A stretch of 5,570 bases of DNA from Gammaproteobacteria bacterium (GTDB lineage Bacteria; Aquificota; Aquificia; Aquificales; QOAS01). The stretch is taken from contig QOAS01000117.1 in NCBI GenBank assembly GCA_003972855.1, positions 1 to 5,570 of the forward strand. The letters are read 5' to 3'. Below, one piece after another: positions 1-4,530 of the stretch (position 1 is the first letter of the stretch; every line of letters begins with the position of its first letter). The notes beneath the pieces are model-generated. The model was not told the origin of the DNA. It did not search any database and saw only the letters and a program-made list of their open reading frames with translations. The translations under genes were made by a program, and so were the position numbers.

Positions 1-48
1 GTATCGGAAGCGGTAATGTATGTTAGGGAACCTTTAGAGGTTGTTTAA
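1..48 (+). CDS. 3' end of an unidentified gene (partial)
   Basis: Frame 1 of the + strand is open from the window edge and stops at TAA 46-48, encoding the C-terminal peptide VSEAVMYVREPLEVV. The other two + frames close at about 14-16 and 24-26, so this is the only + frame that can carry an upstream gene to this point. The stop overlaps by 4 bp the stop of the convergent gene at 45-242, a junction style repeated elsewhere in the window. Fifteen codons are too few to identify a family, and the tail could be a chance open frame. Confidence 0.45.
   Translation, partial: VSEAVMYVREPLEVV
29..46 (+). terminator. weak terminator-like hairpin at the end of the upstream gene
   Basis: AACCT (29-33) and AGGTT (38-42) form a 5-bp stem with a TTAG loop, followed by GTTTAACTTT. 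It straddles the stop of the partial upstream gene. The stem is short and A+T rich and the T tract is interrupted, so it is only a candidate. Confidence 0.22.
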
Positions 49-242
49 CTTTCGGAAATTTCCTTTAGGGGTTTGGCATGTTCGGGAATGAGGTCGGGAA
101 TACCGTCGGTAATTTCGTAATAGACCTCGCAAGTTTGACATATAAGAATGTTTTTCCCTTCGTTGTAAACTAAATCACCCTTACAGGTAGGGCAGGCTAA
201 AATTTCCAACAAATCTTGGGCAAGTTTTTCCTTTTTCTCCAT
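45..242 (-). CDS. Trm112/YcaR-family small zinc-ribbon protein
   Basis: The 65-residue product starts MEKKEKLAQDLLEIL and matches the Trm112/YcaR (UPF0434) pattern: an amphipathic start, LLEILACPTCKGDL, a hydrophobic strand, a second Cys pair, and the YEITDGIPDLIPE tail typical of the family. Two CxxC knuckles (C17/C20 and C35/C38) probably bind one zinc. Eukaryotic and archaeal Trm112 activates methyltransferases that modify translation components; the role of bacterial members is less settled, so the substrate here is unknown. I chose ATG 240-242 because family members start just before the LLEILACP segment. An in-frame GTG at 261-263 would add seven residues (MLFYLTL) and has AAGGAG directly abutting it, which is too close to be a normal ribosome site. 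The gene diverges from rplT. Confidence 0.8.
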   Translation of the reverse strand: MEKKEKLAQDLLEILACPTCKGDLVYNEGKNILICQTCEVYYEITDGIPDLIPEHAKPLKEISES

Positions 243-252
243 TAAGGTTAGA

Positions 253-258
253 TAAAAT
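253..258 (+). promoter_or_regulatory. possible -10 box for rplT (TAAAAT)
   Basis: TAAAAT lies 13 bp before the rplT ATG in the only space between the two divergent starts. Transcription from it would begin almost at the start codon, giving a very short or absent leader, consistent with the lack of a Shine-Dalgarno sequence before rplT. No convincing -35 hexamer is visible, so this is a weak call. Confidence 0.22.
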
Positions 259-271
259 AACACTCCTTACT

Positions 272-622
272 ATGCGTGTTAAAGGACCCTCCTCCAGAAG
301 GAGAAAGAAAAAAATACTCAAATTGGCAAAAGGTTTTTACGGAAGAAGGAAAAACTACAGGAAGGCTAAAGAAGCGGTAATGAAAGCCCTCTACTACCAG
401 TATGTCCACAGGAGACTCAGAAAACGCCAAATGAGGAGACTGTGGATTGTAAGGATTAACGCCGCGGTTAGAAATTACGGACTAAATTACTCAAGATTTA
501 TCCACGGTCTCCAAAAGGCGGGTATAGAGCTTGACAGAAAAGTTTTGGCGGATATTGCGGTAAGAGACCCCGAAGCCTTCAAACAATTGGTAGAAAAGGC
601 AAAACAAGCTTTAGCCGCTTAA
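272..622 (+). CDS. rplT: 50S ribosomal protein L20
   Basis: The 116-residue basic product is full length for bacterial L20 (usually about 117-119). It shows the family order: an Arg/Lys-rich N-terminal extension (RRRKKKILKLAKGF) that threads into 23S rRNA early in 50S assembly, then RRLRKRQMRRLWIVRINAA, NYSRFIHGL, and the C-terminal IELDRKVLADIAVRDPEAF and LVEKAKQAL. Start ATG 272 gives the canonical MRVK. No Shine-Dalgarno sequence is visible; the bases before it read CTCCTTACT. In many bacteria rplT closes an infC-rpmI-rplT operon with translational autoregulation, but here the upstream neighbour is a divergent zinc-ribbon gene and no rpmI is in the window, so that arrangement is broken. 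The next gene downstream is ssrA. Confidence 0.97.
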   Translation: MRVKGPSSRRRKKKILKLAKGFYGRRKNYRKAKEAVMKALYYQYVHRRLRKRQMRRLWIVRINAAVRNYGLNYSRFIHGLQKAGIELDRKVLADIAVRDPEAFKQLVEKAKQALAA

Positions 623-675
623 ATCCCGTTGAATTTAACACCTTGACCTTTGTCAGTTTCTCCTTAAACCTTGTC

Positions 676-681
676 TATAAT
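676..681 (+). promoter_or_regulatory. -10 box (TATAAT) upstream of ssrA
   Basis: A consensus TATAAT lies about 40 bp before the mature tmRNA 5' end, in an A+T-rich spacer between rplT and ssrA. Transcription would start near 688-690, leaving a leader of about 33 nt to be removed by RNase P. The best -35-like hexamers are TTGTCA at 650-655 (20-bp spacing) and TTGACC at 643-648 (27-bp spacing). Neither spacing is ideal, so only the -10 is called. Confidence 0.5.
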
Positions 682-722
682 TTCTAATATTAAGCAAGTA
701 GAGGTGGTTCCTTAGCCCGGTA

Positions 723-1065
723 GGGGGCGACGAGGTTTCGACGGGGACAGGTCGGGTCCCGAGGAGCAGGCCGGGTGGCACCCGTAACAGCCAAGCGCAA
801 CAGCTCCCGAAGCTGAGCTCGCAATGGCTGCCTAATTGACGGCAGCCCGTCCTTAGGTGGCTCGCACCCGGCTACCTAAGGGCGTCAAATTAGGGTGCTG
901 GGGCTTTGTCCCTTGCCCGTCGGGGGCAAAGCCGACATCTTAGACGGGACCCCTTGCGGGAGTTTGCCGGTGGACGCCCGCAAGGCGGTATAAAACACCG
1001 GCTAAGCCTGTAGAGCCTCGGAGACCCGGCGTCTCCGGACGCGGGTTCGATTCCCGCCGCCTCCA
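723..1065 (+). ncRNA. ssrA: transfer-messenger RNA (tmRNA), one-piece form
   Basis: tmRNA rescues stalled ribosomes with SmpB and tags the incomplete protein for proteolysis. The acceptor stem pairs 723-729 (GGGGGCG) with 1058-1064 (CGCCTCC). Its third pair is G725·U1062, the G3·U70 wobble recognised by alanyl-tRNA synthetase. The T arm is GCGGG-TTCGATT-CCCGC at 1041-1057, and A1065 is the discriminator base. The long helix pairs 753-758 with 1023-1028, 759-764 with 1016-1021, and 767-771 with 1006-1010. Pseudoknot pairings are visible: 902-908/927-933 crossed by 916-921/943-948, and 953-960/977-984 crossed by 966-972/996-1002. Helices 836-841/883-888 and 851-858/874-881 follow the tag frame. 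CCA is not encoded (CTG follows A1065). The RNA is visibly more G+C rich than the flanking genes, as expected for a thermophile's structured RNA. Confidence 0.96.
803..835 (+). other. tmRNA tag reading frame (APEAELAMAA, then TAA)
   Basis: Reading back from TAA 833-835, the codons GCT CCC GAA GCT GAG CTC GCA ATG GCT GCC give APEAELAMAA, to be preceded in the product by the alanine carried on tmRNA. This resembles the Aquifex tag as I recall it (APEAELALAA), which supports GCT 803-805 as the resume codon. An alternative resume codon is GCA 797-799, which would give ATAPEAELAMAA. The C-terminus is AMAA where most bacterial tags end in ALAA; the terminal Ala-Ala seen by ClpX-type proteases is kept. 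Confidence 0.85.
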
Positions 1066-1067
1066 CT

Positions 1068-1078
1068 GGGCGTTGCCC
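1068..1078 (+). terminator. weak hairpin just after tmRNA
   Basis: GGGC (1068-1071) pairs with GCCC (1075-1078) around a GTT loop, followed by TTAAAATT. The 4-bp stem starts three bases after the mature tmRNA 3' end. It could be a weak terminator or a 3'-processing feature. It is too short to be sure of, and read-through into flhF is possible. Confidence 0.3.
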
Positions 1079-1083
1079 TTAAA

Positions 1084-1094
1084 ATTAACCTTAA
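1084..1094 (+). promoter_or_regulatory. ATTAACCTTAA element 6 nt before flhF
   Basis: This 11-mer ends 6 nt before the flhF ATG and is identical, at the same distance, to the element before ftsY (4270-4280 on the - strand). It takes the place where a Shine-Dalgarno sequence would lie but has the opposite polarity (CCTT instead of AAGG). Its role is unknown; an operator, a core promoter part or a leader motif are all possible. Confidence 0.4.
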
Positions 1095-1100
1095 GTCACA

Positions 1101-2261
1101 ATGATTATCAGAAAGGTATTCCCCTCAAAGGATATCGTTGAAATCCAAGAGGAACTTAGGAAACTTTACGGCGATAACTTTGTCGTTATAGAAATCAATC
1201 ACATAAAGAAGTATCCCCTACCTTTTATCCCCCTATTCGGTAAGGAATACACCGAGGTAATCATAGAGATAAGCGACCAACCGAAACGCCAAGAGCAAAA
1301 AGAGTTTAAAAAAGAGGTTTTGGAAGAGGTAATCCTTAAACAATTGGAGGAACTAAAGAAGGAACTCCAATCCTTAAAAGCCCAACAACAGCAGGTTAAA
1401 AAGGTTACCGTAAAGGTTGTAAAAAAAGACGCCAACCTCAAGGAGGAGGATAAAAAATTTTTAAACCAACTGGGAGACGAGGCTTTAGAGCTGTTAGACC
1501 TCCTTTGCGATAGGGGTTTTGACGAAGAGGTGGCGGTAAAGATACTCAAAGAGGCGACGGGATACGACATAGAAAACGATGTTTTTGACCTAAAGGATAG
1601 TCCCAACAAGGTTTTATCGTCCGCTTTTTCAAAACTTTACGGGTTTAAGGATTTAGAGCAAGAAGAACCCCAAAAGGTGATAGCTCTCGTGGGACCAACC
1701 GGCGTTGGAAAAACCACCACCATAGCCAAGATAGTTTCCAACTTGGTTTTAAACAGTCGGAAAACGGTGGGAGTTATATCGCTGGACACCTTTAGGGTAG
1801 GAGGAGCGCAAAGATTGGAAAGTTTTCTAAAGGTTTTGGAGGTGCCATTTAGAAAGGCGGATACCAAAAAGGCTTTTGAAACCGCCTTGGAAGATTTTGC
1901 GGACAAAGAGTTTCTCTTTATTGACATAGCGGGAAGAAGCGTATACGACGAACTGAGTTGGAAAGAGATTTTTAACATCCTCTCCGACCTTCCGGAGGAA
2001 AAACTTCTTCCCCTCCTTACGGTAAGCTTTAATATGCACCCCGATGCGGTTTTGGAAATATACGAACACCTAAAGGGGTACCCCCTAAAGGGACTTATCC
2101 TCACAAAGGCGGACGAAACTTCCAAAAGGGGTGCGATATTTACCGCAGTTGAAAAGATGGATTTGCCACTCTATTACTTTACAAACGGGCAGAAAGTTCC
2201 CCACAATATACTTTTGGCGACTCCCTCCAACTTGGCGAAACTTATTTTGGAAACGGAGTAG
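1101..2261 (+). CDS. flhF: flagellar biosynthesis GTPase FlhF
   Basis: FlhF is the third SRP-type GTPase beside Ffh and FtsY; with FlhG it sets where flagella are built at the membrane. The 386-residue product starts with the family's N-terminal block (MIIRKVFPSKDIVEIQEELRKLYG), followed by a Lys/Gln-rich likely coiled coil at about 65-105, a helical N domain at about 115-185, and the G domain. Visible motifs are P-loop GPTGVGKTTT 198-207, DTFRVGGAQRL from 229, G3 DIAGRS 275-280, G4 TKADE 335-339, and a closing GQKVPHNILLATP. Two positions are unusual: Ile276 where the family normally has Thr (DTAGR), and Ala337 where TKLD is usual. Start ATG 1101 fits the family N-terminus but has no Shine-Dalgarno sequence. 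The gene begins 35 bp after ssrA, and flhG follows 9 bp downstream. FtsY is the main alternative, but the N-terminal block, the sequence after G4 and the flhG neighbour favour FlhF. Confidence 0.93.
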   Translation: MIIRKVFPSKDIVEIQEELRKLYGDNFVVIEINHIKKYPLPFIPLFGKEYTEVIIEISDQPKRQEQKEFKKEVLEEVILKQLEELKKELQSLKAQQQQVKKVTVKVVKKDANLKEEDKKFLNQLGDEALELLDLLCDRGFDEEVAVKILKEATGYDIENDVFDLKDSPNKVLSSAFSKLYGFKDLEQEEPQKVIALVGPTGVGKTTTIAKIVSNLVLNSRKTVGVISLDTFRVGGAQRLESFLKVLEVPFRKADTKKAFETALEDFADKEFLFIDIAGRSVYDELSWKEIFNILSDLPEEKLLPLLTVSFNMHPDAVLEIYEHLKGYPLKGLILTKADETSKRGAIFTAVEKMDLPLYYFTNGQKVPHNILLATPSNLAKLILETE

Positions 2262-2262
2262 T

Positions 2263-2268
2263 AGGGAG
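2263..2268 (+). promoter_or_regulatory. ribosome binding site of flhG (AGGGAG)
   Basis: AGGGAG sits in the 9-bp gap between the flhF stop and the flhG ATG, with only 2 nt before the start codon. The closeness suggests coupled translation of flhF and flhG. A second GGAG at 2255-2258, inside flhF, has a more usual distance of about 12 nt. Confidence 0.5.
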
Positions 2269-2270
2269 CT

Positions 2271-3092
2271 ATGGATAGGGAAAAGCAGTTAGCCCTTTTT
2301 GAAAAGGGGGTAGGCTACAAAAAAATTCCCTACATTGCGGTTGGCGGAGGCAAAGGGGGGGTAGGAAAAACCTTTGTTACCTATCTTTTGGCAAAGAGAT
2401 TGTCTAAGCGGGGAAGGGTTTTGGTTCTTGATGCGGATATGGGACTTCCCGACTTTTACATTCTAAGCGGGGTAAAGCCCTACCGATACCTTGAGGATTA
2501 CTTTGAAGGCAGGGCTACCCTTGACGAGATTACCACCGAGGTTGAAAAAAACTTCCACCTCATATCCCCGCGAAGCGGGAATGATTACCTTTTGAGTTTA
2601 GACCCCAAAAAGGCTCAAGAGCTTTTGAATAAATTGGACGAGTTTATTGTCGGTTCTTACGACTACTTTTTGATAGACTTGGGGGCGGGAATTCACAAGA
2701 TTAACCAACTGATTTTCGCCTCGGTGGATTATCCCTTACTGGTTTTAAATCCCAACATAATGTCAATAATAGACGCCTACGGGGTGGTTAAAACCGTATT
2801 TCAAAACTACCGCAGGACTTACTTTTACGCGGTCGTAAACCAAGTTAGGGAAAAAAGGGAATATCAAAAAACCGTAGGCGTTTTGGACAAATCCGCCAAA
2901 AGTTTCCACAAAAATATACATATAGAGGGGGTGGGCTTTATCCCTTACACCCCTTCGGTTGCCCAAGGAGAGATTCCCAAGAAACTCTACGAGAGGGCGG
3001 ACGAGATACTTTCAAACCTCCTCAAGGGAGAATACAAAAAGGAAACCAAAGGGGGTTTTTGGTCAAAAATCGCCTCCTTCTTCGGTAGATAG
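2271..3092 (+). CDS. flhG: MinD-like flagellar number regulator ATPase FlhG
   Basis: This 273-residue protein belongs to the ParA/MinD group. FlhG binds ATP, dimerises on the membrane and stimulates FlhF's GTPase, limiting flagellar number. Visible motifs are the deviant Walker A GGKGGVGKT (26-34, signature Lys28), DADMGLPD (54-61), DLGAG (136-140, usually DTGAG in FlhG), and PNIMSIIDAY (161-170), matching the FlhG-type SITDAY segment. Near the N-terminus DREKQLALFE (2-11) sits where FlhG carries the DQAxxLR FlhF-activating motif, but only the Asp and Leu match. The C-terminus GGFWSKIASFFGR is an amphipathic helix of the MinD membrane-targeting kind. The gene forms an operon with flhF and ends 4 bp from the convergent ftsY stop. 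A generic MinD is possible, but no MinC or MinE is here. Confidence 0.9.
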   Translation: MDREKQLALFEKGVGYKKIPYIAVGGGKGGVGKTFVTYLLAKRLSKRGRVLVLDADMGLPDFYILSGVKPYRYLEDYFEGRATLDEITTEVEKNFHLISPRSGNDYLLSLDPKKAQELLNKLDEFIVGSYDYFLIDLGAGIHKINQLIFASVDYPLLVLNPNIMSIIDAYGVVKTVFQNYRRTYFYAVVNQVREKREYQKTVGVLDKSAKSFHKNIHIEGVGFIPYTPSVAQGEIPKKLYERADEILSNLLKGEYKKETKGGFWSKIASFFGR

Positions 3093-3098
3093 GCGATT
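3065..3098 (-). terminator. intrinsic terminator of ftsY, inside the flhG 3' end
   Basis: An 8-bp perfect inverted repeat, AATCGCCT (3068-3075) and AGGCGATT (3091-3098), encloses a 15-nt loop. Read on the - strand, the G+C-rich part of the stem runs directly into TTTTT (3069-3065), the classic intrinsic terminator layout. It begins at the ftsY stop codon and covers the last codons of flhG. On the + strand no T run follows, so it should act mainly on ftsY transcripts. Confidence 0.6.
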
Positions 3099-4263
3099 AG
3101 TCAAACATAGCGTTAACGAATTTTTCCACATCAAAAGGCTCAAGGTCTTCTATCGCTTCACCTATCCCGATAAGCTTTACGGGAATTTTTAAGGTTTTAC
3201 AAATCGCCACTATCGCACCGCCTTTGGCGGTTCCGTCCAGTTTGGTAAGAACAATACCGCTAATATCCACCGCGGAGGAAAAGAGCTTTGCCTGATTTAT
3301 GGAGTTTTGCCCTATGGTGGCGTCTAAAACGAGCAAAATCTCTTCGGGACCTTTCTCGTCAAACTTTTTAACAACCTTTACCAATTTTTGCATTTCTCTA
3401 AGTAGGTGTTCCTTTGTGTGGAGGCGTCCCGCGGTATCAACCAAAACGGTGTCGTAATTTTCCTCAAAAGCCTTTTTAAGTCCCCTATAGAGAACCGCAC
3501 CGGGGTCGGTTCCCTCTTTGTCCCCCACAAATTCGGCGTTGGCTCTGTTTGCCCACTCTTTTAGTTGTTCCGTAGCCGCCGCCCTAAAGGTGTCGCACGC
3601 CACTATCAAAACCTTTTTACCCTCTTTGGTAAGTTTGTAGGCGAGTTTCCCTATAGTGGTGGTCTTTCCGCTACCGTTTATTCCCACAAACAGCACAACC
3701 GAAGGTTTCCTCGTAAGCCGGAATTTCCCCTTGCAGGAGGAGAGGATTTCTTTAAATCTCCCCTTTAGGTAGTCCTTAACTTCCTCCGCACTTTTAAAGT
3801 TTTTCTCCCTCACCTCCTCCGTAAGGCTAACAGCGGTATCAACCCCTATATCCAGCTTTATCAGTAGCTCTTCCAATTCCTCGTAAAATTCCTCTCCCAA
3901 CTCGCTTCTTTTAAAAAAGTTTTCCAATCCCAAAACTTTGCGGGTTTTTTTAAGTCCCCTTTTGAATTTTTCAAAAAGGCTTTCCTTCTTGGGTTCTTTC
4001 TCCAGAAGTTTTGCAACCGCCAAAGGGGGCAGGTTTTCCTTACCGACCTCTTCAAGGAGTTTTTTAGCGGGTTCACTCTTTCCGCTTTCCACCAAGGCGG
4101 TGAAATAGATTTCCAGAAATTGGTTGTTTTCCCTATAGCGCTCCTTTAAAAGTTCAATAACTTTTTCGTATTTGCCCTCCTTTAGGAGTTTGTTTAATTC
4201 CTTTACCGATAACTCCTTCGGTTTTTCCTCTTTCTTCCTTCTCCAAAAAAAGCCAAAAACCAT
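3097..4263 (-). CDS. ftsY: signal recognition particle receptor FtsY
   Basis: FtsY is the membrane-associated GTPase that docks SRP-bound ribosomes at the Sec translocon. The 388-residue product starts MVFGFFWRRKK, an amphipathic hydrophobic-basic lipid-binding start. Residues about 18-90 look like TPR-type helix pairs (ELNKLLKEGKYEKVIELL, then FTALVESGKSEPAKKLLEEV) instead of the usual acidic disordered A domain. The N domain spans about 95-180. The G domain shows GINGSGKTTT 194-203, DTFRAAATEQL 224-234, DTAGR 276-280, TKLDGTAKGGA 340-350 and LIGIGEAIEDLEPF, all canonical for FtsY. No Shine-Dalgarno sequence precedes the ATG; ATTAACCTTAA lies 6 nt upstream. Its start is only 15 bp from the divergent AtpZ-like gene, so each promoter may reach into the other gene. 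It ends 4 bp from flhG. Confidence 0.97.
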   Translation of the reverse strand: MVFGFFWRRKKEEKPKELSVKELNKLLKEGKYEKVIELLKERYRENNQFLEIYFTALVESGKSEPAKKLLEEVGKENLPPLAVAKLLEKEPKKESLFEKFKRGLKKTRKVLGLENFFKRSELGEEFYEELEELLIKLDIGVDTAVSLTEEVREKNFKSAEEVKDYLKGRFKEILSSCKGKFRLTRKPSVVLFVGINGSGKTTTIGKLAYKLTKEGKKVLIVACDTFRAAATEQLKEWANRANAEFVGDKEGTDPGAVLYRGLKKAFEENYDTVLVDTAGRLHTKEHLLREMQKLVKVVKKFDEKGPEEILLVLDATIGQNSINQAKLFSSAVDISGIVLTKLDGTAKGGAIVAICKTLKIPVKLIGIGEAIEDLEPFDVEKFVNAMFD

Positions 4264-4269
4264 AGAGTA

Positions 4270-4280
4270 TTAAGGTTAAT
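4270..4280 (-). promoter_or_regulatory. ATTAACCTTAA element before ftsY; also the start region of the AtpZ-like gene
   Basis: On the - strand this 11-mer ends 6 nt before the ftsY ATG, exactly as its twin does before flhF. On the + strand the same bases read TTAAGGTTAAT, and the AAGG could serve as a short Shine-Dalgarno sequence 4 nt before the ATG of the divergent gene at 4279. The two roles are not mutually exclusive. Nearly the whole 15-bp intergenic gap consists of this element. Confidence 0.4.
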
Positions 4281-4530
4281 GGCTAAAAGGCGGTTTTCCT
4301 TTAAATTTGTAACCCGCGAAGGTTCGGCCTTTATGGTTGCAACCCACTTGGTGGGGGGTATCATTGCGGGAACCCTGGTGGGGTATCTGTTTGACCAACT
4401 TTTTAAAACCCAACCGTGGGGACTTATAGGGGGGTTCTTTTTGGGGGTTATAGCGGGTTTTAAAAACGCCTATGCGGAAATGAAAAAGGCACTGGAAAAG
4501 CAAGACGGTGATACTAACCCCCGCCCTTGA
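4279..4530 (+). CDS. AtpZ/AtpI-family small membrane protein
   Basis: The 83-residue product has a basic N-terminus and two predicted membrane helices, about 17-39 (AFMVATHLVGGIIAGTLVGY) and 47-65 (WGLIGGFFLGVIAGFKNAY). The Gly-rich first helix, the FDQLFKTQPWG loop and GGFFLGVIAGFKNAY in the second match the AtpZ/AtpI family, which lies before F1Fo ATP synthase operons and is linked to c-ring assembly or Mg2+/Ca2+ handling. The charged Asp39 and the two-helix size fit AtpZ better than the longer four-helix AtpI. No atp gene follows; the next gene is the convergent hflX, which it overlaps by 17 bp. The start is supported by AAGG just upstream. Function is inferred from family only. Confidence 0.8.
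   Translation: MAKRRFSFKFVTREGSAFMVATHLVGGIIAGTLVGYLFDQLFKTQPWGLIGGFFLGVIAGFKNAYAEMKKALEKQDGDTNPRP

Noticed and set aside
54..63. Palindrome GGAAATTTCC as an operator
   Set aside because: It lies within the coding end of the Trm112-like gene, is short, and has no second copy in the window.
261..263. GTG start for the Trm112-like gene
   Set aside because: It gives a 7-residue extension atypical of the family, its AAGGAG abuts the codon, and it nearly touches the rplT start.
643..648. TTGACC as the -35 box for ssrA
   Set aside because: It is 27 bp from the TATAAT box, far beyond the normal 16-18 bp spacing.
642..656. rplT terminator hairpin (TTGAC/GTCAG)
   Set aside because: The stem is only 4-5 bp including a G·U pair and lacks a following T tract.
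1041..1065. A separate tRNA gene suggested by the TTCGATT T arm
   Set aside because: The T arm and acceptor pair with 723-729, and the intervening tag frame and pseudoknots identify it as the 3' part of tmRNA.
1199..1609. 136-codon Ser/Phe-rich open frame on the - strand inside flhF
   Set aside because: It is an antisense shadow of the Lys/Glu-rich coiled-coil region, with no ribosome site or family match.
1637..2125. 162-codon open frame on the - strand inside flhF
   Set aside because: It is opposite a conserved GTPase, has no recognisable domain, and its Ser/Arg-rich composition is typical of an antisense shadow.
2959..3192. 77-codon + strand frame spanning the flhG/ftsY junction
   Set aside because: It overlaps the conserved ends of both genes in other frames and shows no family features.
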